Of a DNA stretch of 64,000 nucleotides, positions 42,930 through 52,343 are shown piece by piece. The stretch is taken from NCBI RefSeq assembly GCF_947499295.1, contig NZ_CANMNP010000004.1, forward strand, positions 186,001-250,000. Direction: 5' to 3'. The position numbers and the translations under genes were made by a program. The notes under the pieces are model-generated. The model did no database searches. It was given only the letters and a program-made list of their open reading frames with translations, and was not told the DNA's origin. This DNA comes from an uncultured Roseibium sp. (lineage in GTDB: Bacteria; Pseudomonadota; Alphaproteobacteria; Rhizobiales; Stappiaceae). Positions within the stretch are counted from its first letter, which is position 1. Each line of letters starts with the position of its first letter.

Positions 42930-44150
42930 CTACAGAAAACTGGCACCGTTTGGACCGGTGGCGACATTCAGATGAACTGCGATGCTCTCGCCGATATCGG
43001 CGTAAGTCTTGCGCCCACCGACGCTGCGCCCTGAAATTCCCGGACCGCATCCGATTACAGGCACGTTCTCACGCGTGTGGTCGGTCCCCTTCCAAGTCGG
43101 ATCACAGCCATGGTCTGCAGTCAGTAGCAACAGATCGCCTTCACGCAGAGCGGCAACCATCTCGGGCAGTCGACGGTCGAAATGCTCAAGTGCGGCGGCG
43201 TAGCCAGGGACATCACGTCGGTGGCCATAGAGCGAGTCAAAATCGATGAAATTTGCAAACACAAGATCTCCATCCTGTGCCATTTCCATGGCTTCGAGCG
43301 TCTTGTCGAAGAGCTGGTCGTTTCCGGCACCTTTCAAGACCTTGGAGACGCCCTGATGCGCAAAGATGTCCGAGATCTTGCCAATGCCAAAAACAGTTCG
43401 GCCCGCCGATGTCAGCCGGTCCAAAAGTGTCGGTTCAGGAGGCAGAACCGAGTAGTCACGTCTGTTGGCAGTCCGCTCGAATGTGTCGGCACTGTCTCCG
43501 ACAAATGGCCGGGCAATCACGCGTCCAATATTGTAGGCGTCTGCGAATTCACGCGTGATCTCACAAAGCTCATAAAGCTTGTCGAGGCCATAGTGATCTT
43601 CATGTGCGGCAATCTGGATGACAGAATCTGCTGAGGTGTAGAAAATCGGCTTGCCCGTACTGACATGCTCTTCACCAAGTTCGGCAATGATGACGGTACC
43701 CGAAGCATGTTTGTTGCCAAGAATCCCGTTCATTCCTGCTTTTTCACTGATTTTTTCAATCAGCTCCTGCGGAAATGTCGGCACCGTTTCAGGAAAATAG
43801 CCCCAGTCGAACCGAACCGGAACACCGGTAATTTCCCAATGCCCGGATGGCGTGTCCTTGCCGTTTGAAACCTCAGCCGCATAGCCCCAGAGTCCCTCGG
43901 GGTCCCCTGAAAAATCGAGCCCGGGAATTTCCTTGCCTGTCGACAGCGTTCCGGCAGCGCCCAGACCGAGCCTGTCCATATTGGGCACGTTCAAGGGACC
44001 GCTGCGCAGTCCATCCTTGTCTGCCTTTCCGGCCGCACACTGCTCGGCAATGTGACCCAATGTGTCGGATCCAGCATCGCCGAACGCTTCGGCGTCCGCC
44101 GCGCCGCCAATGCCGAAACTGTCCAATACGCACAGAATTGCACGAGGCAT
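42930..44150 (-). CDS. deoB: Phosphopentomutase
   Basis: A 406-residue alkaline-phosphatase-fold mutase converting (deoxy)ribose-1-phosphate to the 5-phosphate. [27 protein letters not shown] carries the first metal Asp; the nucleophilic Thr is in [30 protein letters not shown] carries the second metal site. Start ATG 44150 is chosen because GAGGAG lies 6 bases before it; a nearer ATG at 44156 would touch the RBS. It connects the phosphorylases to DeoC (deoxyribose) and to the pentose pathway (ribose). Confidence 0.96.
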   Translation of the reverse strand: MPRAILCVLDSFGIGGAADAEAFGDAGSDTLGHIAEQCAAGKADKDGLRSGPLNVPNMDRLGLGAAGTLSTGKEIPGLDFSGDPEGLWGYAAEVSNGKDTPSGHWEITGVPVRFDWGYFPETVPTFPQELIEKISEKAGMNGILGNKHASGTVIIAELGEEHVSTGKPIFYTSADSVIQIAAHEDHYGLDKLYELCEITREFADAYNIGRVIARPFVGDSADTFERTANRRDYSVLPPEPTLLDRLTSAGRTVFGIGKISDIFAHQGVSKVLKGAGNDQLFDKTLEAMEMAQDGDLVFANFIDFDSLYGHRRDVPGYAAALEHFDRRLPEMVAALREGDLLLLTADHGCDPTWKGTDHTRENVPVIGCGPGISGRSVGGRKTYADIGESIAVHLNVATGPNGASFL

Positions 44151-44234
44151 GGGCATCTCCTCAGTTGTTGTTGTTGCCGGTTCTTCAATGACCGGTGAGC
44201 GGCTGGCAACCATTTGCCAACCGTTAGTCGCCGT

Positions 44235-45551
44235 TTAAGGAGCGATGCGGTCGACGACACTCTGACGGTCGACGACGTCGCGCGCAGATCCGACCGAATA
44301 GGCTTCGCGCAGGGCTGCAGCCGTCGCTTCTGCAGCCGCCTCCGACTTGGCATGCACAATTGCAAGAGGCGCATCGGCATCGACCGCGTTGCCGACACCG
44401 GCCAAGCTGGTGAGACCAACCGAATGATCGATGACGTCCGCAGCAGCCGTACGCCCGCCGCCAAGCGCCACCACGGCGACGCCAACGGCCCGTGCATCCA
44501 CCTGTGTGACAACCCCATCATGCTGGGCATAAACCGGAGCCACGACTGGGGCCTTCGGCAAATAAAGTTCAGCTTTTTCGAGGAAGTCTGCCGGCCCGCC
44601 GAGAGCGCTGACCATCTGGCCGAATTTCTCCGCTGCCCTGCCGCTTTCAAAGGCCTGGCGCATCATCCGTGAACCATCCTCAGCGGAGGCCGCAAGACGA
44701 CCTGATGCGAGCAGTTCTCCACCTTGTGCCACAGTGACGTCCCACAACCGATTGTCGACGGCGGTACCTTTGAGAAAATCGACCGCATTTTGCATCTCGA
44801 CAGCATTTCCGGCGGCAGATGCAAGGGGCTCATTCATGTCGGTGAGAAGCGCAGTGGTCTTCAGTCCGGCGCCATTTGCAACGAGCACAAGACTTTCCGC
44901 CAGCGTACGCGCTTCTTCCAGGCTCGCCATGAAAGCCCCCGTGCCCCATTTGACGTCGAGCACCAGACCTTGCAAACCCGCCGCCAGTTTCTTCGACAAG
45001 ATTGAAGCCGTGATGAGATCCACACTCTCCACGGTACCTGTTACATCCCGAATGGCATAAAACCGCTTGTCAGCGGGTGCGAGGTTTCCAGTCTGGCCAA
45101 TGATCGCGCAGCCAACTTCCTTCACCACTTTCTTGAACAGCACATTGTCCGGTTGTGTCTGATAGCCCGGAATGCTGTCGAACTTGTCGAGCGTACCGCC
45201 AGTGTGTCCAAGACCTCGGCCAGAAATCATCGGCACGGCCGCACCACAGGCTGCGAGCGCCGGGGCAAGCATGAGTGAGACATTGTCACCAACGCCACCT
45301 GTCGAGTGTTTGTCGAGAACAGGCGCGTCGACATCCGACCAGTCCAGGACATCACCGCTATCGCGCATGGCGAGGGTGAGCGCCACGCGCTCGTCCACGG
45401 TCAGTCCCTTGAAAAAGACCGCCATTGCAAGCGCCGAGACCTGGCCTTCCGTAACCGAACCGTCAGCGAGCCCCTTGACGAAGAATGCGATCTCCTCCGC
45501 GTCGAGCGTTCCCCCGTCGCGCTTTTTCCGGATAATTTCTTGCGGCAGCAT
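44235..45551 (-). CDS. deoA: Thymidine phosphorylase
   Basis: A 438-residue pyrimidine-nucleoside phosphorylase (length as in E. coli DeoA). The signature [21 protein letters not shown] (in pieces) and the phosphate loop [16 protein letters not shown] are intact. It splits thymidine or deoxyuridine into base and deoxyribose-1-phosphate. An AAGGAC RBS precedes ATG 45551. Between deoC (23 bases) and deoB (84 bases) in the leftward array. Confidence 0.96.
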   Translation of the reverse strand: MLPQEIIRKKRDGGTLDAEEIAFFVKGLADGSVTEGQVSALAMAVFFKGLTVDERVALTLAMRDSGDVLDWSDVDAPVLDKHSTGGVGDNVSLMLAPALAACGAAVPMISGRGLGHTGGTLDKFDSIPGYQTQPDNVLFKKVVKEVGCAIIGQTGNLAPADKRFYAIRDVTGTVESVDLITASILSKKLAAGLQGLVLDVKWGTGAFMASLEEARTLAESLVLVANGAGLKTTALLTDMNEPLASAAGNAVEMQNAVDFLKGTAVDNRLWDVTVAQGGELLASGRLAASAEDGSRMMRQAFESGRAAEKFGQMVSALGGPADFLEKAELYLPKAPVVAPVYAQHDGVVTQVDARAVGVAVVALGGGRTAAADVIDHSVGLTSLAGVGNAVDADAPLAIVHAKSEAAAEATAAALREAYSVGSARDVVDRQSVVDRIAP

Positions 45552-45574
45552 TTTTTGTCCTTCTTGAAGCCGTC

Positions 45575-46357
45575 CTAGTAGCCGTGATGGGAGTGATCGA
45601 CGATTTCCTGACCTTCGATCGTGGAAATCAGGGAATCCAGCAATCCGCTCGCACCGAAACGGAACGTATGCGCCGATACCCAGTTGTGGCCCATGATCCT
45701 GTCAGCGACGGCCAGATACGCTGCGGCATCTTCAGCGGTCTTGATGCCTCCGGCAGGCTTGAAGCCGATGACGCGTTCCCCATCGTCCCGGCGGGCCTCC
45801 TCAATCGCGGTCAGCATGATTTCCGCAGCTTCGAGGGTCGCGTTGACGGCAACCTTGCCGGTCGAGGTCTTGATGAAATCTGCGCCAGCATTAATGGCCA
45901 GGTTTGACGCAGCATGGATCAGCAGCGGGTCCTTGATCTCGCCGGTCTCCAGGATCACCTTCAAGAGTACTCCTTCCGGGATAACAGCCCTGATGCGAAT
46001 GATCTGCTCTTCGGCAAAACCCTTCCTGCCTGAGACAAAGGCCTTGTACGGCATGACCAGGTCGACTTCGTCTGCACCATCGGCAATCGCCTGTCTGGTT
46101 TCCGCAATCACCGCCTCCGTATCTTCACCGCCGGCTGGAAAGTTGACGACAGTCGCCACTTTGACACCTGTGCCTGTCAGTTCCTTGGCGGCCTGCGCAA
46201 CAAAGCGCGGCCAGACACAAACGGCTGCGACAGAGCCGTGGTCTGTGACCGTGCGCGCGCACAGTTTGGTGATATCCTCAGCGGTGCAATCGTCATTCAA
46301 ATTGGTGAGATCAACCAATCCGAGAGCACGCGCTGCGATTTCGATCATGTCACTCAT
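45575..46357 (-). CDS. deoC: Deoxyribose-phosphate aldolase
   Basis: A 260-residue class I aldolase splitting deoxyribose-5-phosphate to glyceraldehyde-3-phosphate and acetaldehyde. The Schiff-base lysine is in [15 protein letters not shown] and the second lysine is in [24 protein letters not shown] is also conserved. It overlaps the purine nucleoside phosphorylase stop by 4 bases (ATGA), giving coupled translation. Acetaldehyde or acetyl units could feed the pta/ackA pathway far to the left, but no direct link is visible. Confidence 0.96.
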   Translation of the reverse strand: MSDMIEIAARALGLVDLTNLNDDCTAEDITKLCARTVTDHGSVAAVCVWPRFVAQAAKELTGTGVKVATVVNFPAGGEDTEAVIAETRQAIADGADEVDLVMPYKAFVSGRKGFAEEQIIRIRAVIPEGVLLKVILETGEIKDPLLIHAASNLAINAGADFIKTSTGKVAVNATLEAAEIMLTAIEEARRDDGERVIGFKPAGGIKTAEDAAAYLAVADRIMGHNWVSAHTFRFGASGLLDSLISTIEGQEIVDHSHHGY

Positions 46358-47163
46358 TCACCGACCTCCTTCACAAATGCCCGCACCAGCTCTTTCATCC
46401 GTTCCATGCCCTGAAGGGCAACCGATTTGGTTTCATCGTGTGACAGCGCATGGGCCTGCAAGCCCGCACCGTAGTTCGTGACGATCGACATCGCGGCCAC
46501 TCTCAACCCCAGGAACCTTGCCATGATGACTTCCGGAACCGTGGACATGCCGACCGCATCAGCCCCCAGCACCTTGGCCAGACGAATTTCGGCAGGCGTC
46601 TCAAAAGAGGGGCCGGAGAACCACATATAGACCCCTTCCGCGACCGGATCTCCGGTTTCAGCTGCCACCTTTTTCATGGCGGCTCGAAGTTCTGGGTCAT
46701 ACGCGGCACTCATGTCGAGAAAGCGCTTTTCGTCTTCCTCGCCGATCAGCGGGTTCTTGCCGGACCAGTTGATATGGTCGGAAATCAGCATCGGAGACCC
46801 CGGCGCAACCTCTTCCCGCAGTGAACCCGCCGCATTGGTTGCAAGCAGGATCTCGCAGCCAAGTTCCTTCAGTGTTTCAACAGGTGTACGCATCACCGTC
46901 GGATCACCGCTCTCATAATAGTGCGCGCGTCCAGAAAGGATCACCACAGGAACACCTGCGAGCGAACCTGCTACCAGTTCGCTGGAATGAGACGTCACAG
47001 TGGAGATCGGAAACTCGGTCAGATGCGAATAAGGAATTCGCACAGCGTCTTCAATTTCCTCGGCTAGCGCTCCGAGACCGGATCCAAGGATCATGCCAAT
47101 CTTGTAGGATCCCTGACGGGCAGCGCGGACAATATCCGCACATTCACGGCCGTAACCACTCAT
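46354..47163 (-). CDS. punA: Purine nucleoside phosphorylase (trimeric type)
   Basis: A 269-residue trimeric PNP. Phosphate loop ILGSGLGALAEEIED, VVILSGRAHYYE with the phosphate-binding His, ATNAAGSLREEVAPG, and the purine-site MSTVPEVIMARFLGLRVAAMSIVTNYGAG are all seen. It cleaves inosine, guanosine and their deoxy forms. This is the low-mass trimeric family, not the hexameric DeoD of enterobacteria. Six bases after cdd and overlapping deoC by 4. Confidence 0.95.
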   Translation of the reverse strand: MSGYGRECADIVRAARQGSYKIGMILGSGLGALAEEIEDAVRIPYSHLTEFPISTVTSHSSELVAGSLAGVPVVILSGRAHYYESGDPTVMRTPVETLKELGCEILLATNAAGSLREEVAPGSPMLISDHINWSGKNPLIGEEDEKRFLDMSAAYDPELRAAMKKVAAETGDPVAEGVYMWFSGPSFETPAEIRLAKVLGADAVGMSTVPEVIMARFLGLRVAAMSIVTNYGAGLQAHALSHDETKSVALQGMERMKELVRAFVKEVGE

Positions 47164-47169
47164 GGAGGG

Positions 47170-47568
47170 TCAGTCCTTCTTGTCTTCGAGTTCAAATGCA
47201 GCCGGCAGCAGCTCATCAATTGTGAAACTGCGTCGGATGCCGTTTAAGTCGGCGACATGGACGATCAGATCGTCCGTGCCGAATTCCTTCAAACGCTGAC
47301 GGCACATGCCGCAAGGTGTGCATAAAGCCGCATCGCCAATCACAACCGCCTCGGCGATCTGGCGTTGGCCGGCCGCGATCATAGCACTGACGGCGCCGCC
47401 TTCCGCACAAACGCTCACCGGATAAGAAGCGTTTTCAACATTGCACCCGGTGAAGACATTCCCGTCCGGGGTCCGCAATGCGGCCCCGACAAGGAAATTC
47501 GAATACGGCGCATAGGCCTTTTCGCGGACCGCCCTGGCGGCTTCAAAGAGGGCGTTCACATCGCTCAT
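47170..47568 (-). CDS. cdd: Cytidine deaminase
   Basis: A 132-residue tetrameric zinc deaminase (cytidine to uridine). The catalytic block is SVCAEGGAVSAMIAAG (Glu catalytic, first Cys ligand), where the usual Arg after the Glu (CAER) is a Gly, and the second Cys pair is CTPCGMCRQRL. N-terminal YAPYSNFLVGAAL and FTGCNVENASYP are typical. It overlaps the upstream permease gene by 4 bases. It delivers uridine to downstream phosphorolysis. Confidence 0.95.
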   Translation of the reverse strand: MSDVNALFEAARAVREKAYAPYSNFLVGAALRTPDGNVFTGCNVENASYPVSVCAEGGAVSAMIAAGQRQIAEAVVIGDAALCTPCGMCRQRLKEFGTDDLIVHVADLNGIRRSFTIDELLPAAFELEDKKD

Positions 47569-48533
47569 GAACGTTCCTTCAGATACGGGATACCTGCTGC
47601 CTTTGGAGGGATCGCCTTGCCGATGAAGCCAGCCAGGAGGATCACGGTGAGGATGTATGGCAGAGCCTGGAAGAACTGGACGGGAATTTCACCAATCCCG
47701 GGTATCTCCTGCCCCTGCATTCGGATGGAAACAGCATCCAGAAAACCGAAGAGCAGGCAGGCAAACATTGCGCTGGCCGGACGCCACTTGGCAAAAATGA
47801 GCGCGGCCAGTGCAATAAAGCCCTTGCCCGCAGTCATGTTCACACCAAAGCCCGAGCCCTGAGCGATCGATAGATAAGCACCTGCAAATCCACACAGGAT
47901 GCCGCAGGCGATAACAGCACGATAGCGCAGCCAGGTGACGGAAATGCCCGCTGTATCCACAGCGGCTGGACTTTCGCCGACCGCGCGCAGGCGCAAGCCG
48001 AAACGGCTGCGGAACAGAACCCACCAAGTGAGCGGTACAGCAAGAAAGGCTGAATAGACCAGGAGGTTATGTCCCGAAATCAACTCGCCATAGAGCGGAC
48101 CGATAAACGGCACCTCGCGGATCTGCTCGGCAAACGGCCAGACGACATCCTTGAAACGTCCACCATCCGGCAGGGACGGTGTCCGCCCACCTTGCTGGAA
48201 CCATGTCTGGCCGAGAAGTGCCGTCAGGCCTGCCGCCAGGAAATTGATGGCGACACCGGAAACGATCTGGTTGCCGCGATTGGTGATCGAGGCAAAGCCG
48301 TGCAACAGCCCAAGAGCGACGGAAACGGCAATGCCGGCCATCAGGCCAAGCCAGGCGTTTGCAGTGATGTAGGCAACGGCACCGGCCCCGAAAGCGGCTC
48401 CCAGCATCTTGCCTTCAAGGCCGATGTCAACGACGCCGGAGCGTTCAGAATAAAGACCGGCCAGACATGCCAGAAGCAGTGGAGTTGAAAGACGGACAGT
48501 GGAATCAAGTGTCAGGATCAGAACTTCGAACAT
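47565..48533 (-). CDS. Nucleoside ABC transporter permease (second)
   Basis: A 322-residue BmpC/NupQ-type inner-membrane permease of the branched-chain amino acid/ribose transporter superfamily, with about eight to nine transmembrane segments. Family marks are LTLDSTVRLSTPLLLACLAGLYSERSGVVDIGLEGKMLGAAF at the N-terminus (in pieces) and MTAGKGFIALAALIFAKWRPASAMFACLLFGFLDA near the C-terminus. 2 bases after the first permease and overlapping cdd by 4. Partner of the permease at 48536-49642. Confidence 0.94.
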   Translation of the reverse strand: MFEVLILTLDSTVRLSTPLLLACLAGLYSERSGVVDIGLEGKMLGAAFGAGAVAYITANAWLGLMAGIAVSVALGLLHGFASITNRGNQIVSGVAINFLAAGLTALLGQTWFQQGGRTPSLPDGGRFKDVVWPFAEQIREVPFIGPLYGELISGHNLLVYSAFLAVPLTWWVLFRSRFGLRLRAVGESPAAVDTAGISVTWLRYRAVIACGILCGFAGAYLSIAQGSGFGVNMTAGKGFIALAALIFAKWRPASAMFACLLFGFLDAVSIRMQGQEIPGIGEIPVQFFQALPYILTVILLAGFIGKAIPPKAAGIPYLKERS

Positions 48534-48535
48534 GT

Positions 48536-49642
48536 CTACGCCTCCTTCGCCTTGAGGGCCCTTGAGGGCGTAAACAATCGGACAATCGTTGGCCGGAACA
48601 TGTGTTCCAGTGCCCCGGCGAACAGAATAACAAGACCTTGAATCACGATTATCATATCACGCGTGATGCTTGGCATCTCGAAGGATAATTCCGCACCTCC
48701 TTGATAAAGCATTCCAAACAGCACCGCTGCGAGAACGATACCGACCGGGTGGGCGCGGCCCATAAGCGCGACCGCGATGCCGACAAAGCCGTAACCTGTC
48801 ACAAAATCGATCAAAAGCCGATGCTGAGATCCCATGATTTCGTTGATTGCCATCATGCCGGCGAGACCGCCGGAAATCAGCATTGTGACCACAATCGTCT
48901 TCACGGGTGAAATGCCCGCATAGACGGCTGCTGTTGCATTGGCTCCGAAGGAGCGGATTTCAAACCCGAGTTTTGTCCTCCATATCAGCAGCCAGACAAG
49001 GACGCAGGCCCCCAGCGCAACGAACAGCGACAGGTTGACTGGCGCATAGCCGAAGCCGAAGGACGGAAAAATGTCATTGAGGAACGGCAGGCGGCCGCCT
49101 TCCTCAAAAGTGCGGGTTTCCGATTGCATCGAACCGGGTTTCTTCAAGATGTTGTTCAGCAGATAGACCATGAGCGACGACGCAATGAAGTTGAACATGA
49201 TCGTCGTGATAACAACGTGACTGCCGCGCGTTGCCTGCAGCCAGCCAGGGATCAAGGCCCAGGCTGCGCCCATCATGGCGGACCCAAGGATTGCAAAGGG
49301 CAGCGTTACGTACCAGGGCACATATTGGTCCAGTGCGAGGCAGGCAAAGGCCACGCCGAGACCACCTATATACGCCTGGCCTTCACCACCGATATTGAAG
49401 AGCCCGGCATGAAACGCAACGGCGACGGCAAGACCGGTAAAAATGAAGTTCGTGGCATAAAACAGCGTGAAGCCGATGCCTTCACCATAGCCGAGGGACC
49501 CCCATACGAGGATCTTCACGGCCTCCAGGGGGTTTTCGCCAATCAGAACCACAACAAGACCCGAAACCAGAAAGGCAGCGGCCAGGTTCAGAAACGGAAT
49601 AAGGCCATAGTCGGCCCAGCGGGGAAGCTGTCCGGAATTCAT
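48536..49642 (-). CDS. Nucleoside ABC transporter permease (first)
   Basis: A 368-residue permease with about ten hydrophobic segments, matching NupP/RnsC-type proteins (HAGLFNIGGEGQAYIGGLG, GSHVVITTIMFNFIASSL, GFVGIAVALMGRAHPVGIVLAAVLFGML). Together with the next permease it forms the membrane channel. It overlaps the ATPase gene stop by 4 bases. N-terminal LIPFLNLAAAFLVSGLVVVLIGENP is characteristic. Confidence 0.94.
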   Translation of the reverse strand: MNSGQLPRWADYGLIPFLNLAAAFLVSGLVVVLIGENPLEAVKILVWGSLGYGEGIGFTLFYATNFIFTGLAVAVAFHAGLFNIGGEGQAYIGGLGVAFACLALDQYVPWYVTLPFAILGSAMMGAAWALIPGWLQATRGSHVVITTIMFNFIASSLMVYLLNNILKKPGSMQSETRTFEEGGRLPFLNDIFPSFGFGYAPVNLSLFVALGACVLVWLLIWRTKLGFEIRSFGANATAAVYAGISPVKTIVVTMLISGGLAGMMAINEIMGSQHRLLIDFVTGYGFVGIAVALMGRAHPVGIVLAAVLFGMLYQGGAELSFEMPSITRDMIIVIQGLVILFAGALEHMFRPTIVRLFTPSRALKAKEA

Positions 49643-51192
49643 TGAGCGCCTCCTGCTGCCGCGGTTTGGTTGTCTTCAACACCGGCCATCAGCAGGCCAA
49701 GTTCGCCTTCTTCTGCATTTGCGCCTCGTTCGCCGACAATCTTGCCGTCAAACATCACTAGAACTCTGTCCGAGAGCGCGCGAATTTCATCCAGCTCAAC
49801 GGACACGAGCAATACCCCCTTACCTGCGTCTCGCATTTCTACCAGGCGGCGGTGTATGAACTCGATTGCACCGATATCGACGCCGCGCGTTGGTTGCCCG
49901 ACCAACAAGACTTCAGGATCGCGCTCGATCTCGCGGGCAAGCACGATCTTCTGCTGATTGCCACCGGAAAAGTTGGCCGTTTTCAGCATCGGATTCGGGG
50001 GTCGGATATCGTATTTTTCTATTTCGGCGACGGCGTTTTTCTTGATCGCGCCAAGATCCATCAAGACGCCCTTCGAATAGGCCGGATCCCGGTGATAGCC
50101 GAGTATGGAGTTTTCATACTCATAAAAGGAGTTGATCAACCCCATCCGGTGCCTGTCTTCCGGCACGTGCCCCATGCTTTTGGCGCGCATATCGGCAGCG
50201 TCCAGCCTGCTCGTGCCAAGATCGATCGTTTCACCGTTTATCTTCAATGTGCCGCTGGTCGCCCTGCGAATACCGCACAAGGTTTCAAGCAGTTCCGACT
50301 GTCCGTTGCCCGACACACCCGCGATGCCGACGATCTCGCCTGCACGCACGGTAAAGCTGACATCTTTCACCACCTGCACACCGCGGCTGTCGGTCACGGT
50401 CAGGTTTTCAACTTCCATGACCGGCGCTTCCGGGGTGGCCGGGTCCTTGTCGACCCGCAGAAGGACGCTTCTGCCAACCATCAGTTCGGCCAACTCTTCC
50501 ATCGAGGTCTTCGCAGTTTCGCGCGTTGCGACCATTTCACCGCGCCGCATGACGGAAACGGTATCCGTCACTTTCATGATTTCGCGCAGCTTATGGGTGA
50601 TCAAAAGAACCGTCTTGCCCTCGTTCTTCAGGACTTCAAGGATCTTGAAGAGGTGATCAGCCTCAGCTGGTGTCAGGACCCCGGTCGGCTCGTCCAGGAT
50701 CAAGACCTCAGCACTGCGATAAAGCGCTTTCAGGATTTCGACCCTTTGCTGCAATCCCACTGGCAGGTCCTGGATCAACGCATCGGGATCGACGCGCAGC
50801 TCATATTCGTCTTCAAGATGCTTGAGCGTGGTGCGTGCGCGCGACAATCCGCCGGCCAGCAACGCACTGTCTTCCGCCCCAAGGACAACGTTTTCCAGCA
50901 CGGAGAAATTGTCGACCAACATGAAATGCTGGTGAACCATGCCGATCCCCATTCCGATGGCAGCCTTGGAATCTGAAATGGTGACCTTTTCGCCATTGAT
51001 GAGAATGTCGCCATCATCAGCTGCATAAAAGCCATAGAGAATGGACATGAGCGTTGATTTGCCCGCGCCGTTTTCCCCAATGATGCCATGAATTGAGCCC
51101 TTCTTCACAACAAGGTCGATATCCTTGTTGGCGTGGACCGGCCCAAAACTCTTGTTGATCTTGCGCAGTTCAATTGCCGGCGTGTCGCTCAT
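49639..51192 (-). CDS. Nucleoside ABC transporter ATP-binding protein (two-domain)
   Basis: A 517-residue double-ABC ATPase (NupO/RnsB type). Domain 1: Walker A GENGAGKSTLMS, signature LPVGLQQRVEIL (a variant), Walker B VLILDEPTGVLTP. Domain 2: Walker A-like GVSGNGQSELLE (non-canonical, with Gln in place of Lys, as usual for the family), signature FSGGNQQKIVLA, and Walker B-like EVLLVGQPTRGVD. I use ATG 51192 (GGAAGG upstream) rather than the 51213 frame. Powers uptake with two permeases and the BMP binding proteins. Confidence 0.95.
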   Translation of the reverse strand: MSDTPAIELRKINKSFGPVHANKDIDLVVKKGSIHGIIGENGAGKSTLMSILYGFYAADDGDILINGEKVTISDSKAAIGMGIGMVHQHFMLVDNFSVLENVVLGAEDSALLAGGLSRARTTLKHLEDEYELRVDPDALIQDLPVGLQQRVEILKALYRSAEVLILDEPTGVLTPAEADHLFKILEVLKNEGKTVLLITHKLREIMKVTDTVSVMRRGEMVATRETAKTSMEELAELMVGRSVLLRVDKDPATPEAPVMEVENLTVTDSRGVQVVKDVSFTVRAGEIVGIAGVSGNGQSELLETLCGIRRATSGTLKINGETIDLGTSRLDAADMRAKSMGHVPEDRHRMGLINSFYEYENSILGYHRDPAYSKGVLMDLGAIKKNAVAEIEKYDIRPPNPMLKTANFSGGNQQKIVLAREIERDPEVLLVGQPTRGVDIGAIEFIHRRLVEMRDAGKGVLLVSVELDEIRALSDRVLVMFDGKIVGERGANAEEGELGLLMAGVEDNQTAAAGGAQ

Positions 51193-51259
51193 GCCTTCCC
51201 CCAGGCCTGACATATCTTGCTTATCATTCTTGCCCCCTCACCGTTGACGGGCCTTTCGC

Positions 51260-52255
51260 TCAGAAAGGACACTTTCCGTCAGCAACGACGTCGTGAACGT
51301 TGATCGATCCGTCCGAAATTCCGGCGACCGCCTTATCGGCAGCAACTTTCATCTCCGATGTGATCAGATCCTTGTTGTTGTCATCCAGAACCCAGTCCAT
51401 GCCGCCGTCGGCAACACCCAGCACTTGAATGCCGGGTTTGAAATCACCGTTCTTGGCGGAAGTGAAACTGTCGAAAACAGCGTTGTCTAACCGCTTGCGG
51501 ATGGATGTCAGCACCTTACCCGGGTGCAGTCCGTTCTGATTGCTATCCGTGCCGACACCTAAAATGCCAGCGTCTGCCGCCGCCTGTAGAACACCGATGC
51601 CGGTGCCGCCGGCAGCCTGTATAATGACGTCCGCACCTTGCTGGATCTGACCTGTTGCCAGTTCTCCGCCGCGCACCGGATCAGCAAATGCGGCCGGGGT
51701 GTCGCCGGTCATGTTCGAGACAACCCTGATGTCAGAGTTTGCATCAAGAGCACCTTGTTTGTACCCGCAGAGGAACCGCTGAATGATCGGGATATCCATA
51801 CCACCAACAAAGCCTATGGTTCCGCTTTTTGACGCCATGGCTGCGAGCAGCCCCCCGATATAGGCGCCTTCATGCTCCTTAAAGACATACGAGCGGACAT
51901 TTGGCTGGTCGACGACCATGTCGACAATCGCGAAGTCCGTTTCCGGAAAGGTTGGCGCTACCTGGTCAAGCGCATTGGCCTGATTGAACCCTATGGCCAC
52001 AACCGGCGAGCTGCCCCGGCTGGCAAAATTGCGCAGCGCCTGCAGGCTTTGGGCATCCCGCTCGAGTTCGAATTCACGAACACTCTCGCCGCTGGCCTCC
52101 TGAAAACGCTTTACTCCCGTGAAGGCGCTTTCATTGAAGGAACCATCGAACTTGCCGCCAACCGAATAGACGATGGCCGGATCGGCCAGAGTGGACGTGG
52201 CTGAGACCGTAGTGGCCATCAAAGCGGAAAAAAGAACTGACCTGAAAGAGAACAT
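51260..52255 (-). CDS. BMP family nucleoside-binding protein (second copy)
   Basis: A 331-residue periplasmic binding protein (Bmp/PnrA/RnsA-like). Signal FSFRSVLFSALMATTVSATSTLA then mature VYSVGGKFDGSFNESAFTGVKRF with the ligand pocket residues. I use ATG 52255 (GGGGAG upstream). It is a clear paralogue of the neighbouring 52344-53345 gene, sharing blocks such as KQG, MTGDT/MTGTT, AGGTGIGVLQAAADAG and the VxDxxCPF end. The mature protein carries Cys pairs near residue 205 and at the end. It could bind a different nucleoside. Confidence 0.93.
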   Translation of the reverse strand: MFSFRSVLFSALMATTVSATSTLADPAIVYSVGGKFDGSFNESAFTGVKRFQEASGESVREFELERDAQSLQALRNFASRGSSPVVAIGFNQANALDQVAPTFPETDFAIVDMVVDQPNVRSYVFKEHEGAYIGGLLAAMASKSGTIGFVGGMDIPIIQRFLCGYKQGALDANSDIRVVSNMTGDTPAAFADPVRGGELATGQIQQGADVIIQAAGGTGIGVLQAAADAGILGVGTDSNQNGLHPGKVLTSIRKRLDNAVFDSFTSAKNGDFKPGIQVLGVADGGMDWVLDDNNKDLITSEMKVAADKAVAGISDGSINVHDVVADGKCPF

Positions 52256-52301
52256 CCGGCTCCCCGCAACGCTGGTTGAGCGGTCTTGAAATTCATGGAA
52301 T

Positions 52302-52327
52302 GGCCCCCGCGGAAAATCGCGGAGGCC
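52302..52327 (-). promoter_or_regulatory. Hairpin between the two BMP genes
   Basis: Ten-base stem (52302-52311 with 52318-52327), 6-base loop, fully paired on the minus strand with one U-G pair. It lies 17 bases past the first BMP gene and is not followed by a T-run, so it is more likely an mRNA-stabilising or partial-attenuation element that keeps the first binding protein most abundant. Confidence 0.6.
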
Positions 52328-52343
52328 AATGTCTGGTACCGCT

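Noticed and set aside
42874..43050. N-terminal extension of adenosine deaminase
   Set aside because: Overlaps deoB and has no homology; the family start is at 42873.
49852..50976. Plus-strand ORF of 374 residues
   Set aside because: Antisense to the nucleoside ABC ATPase. Long only because of the codon bias of the real gene.
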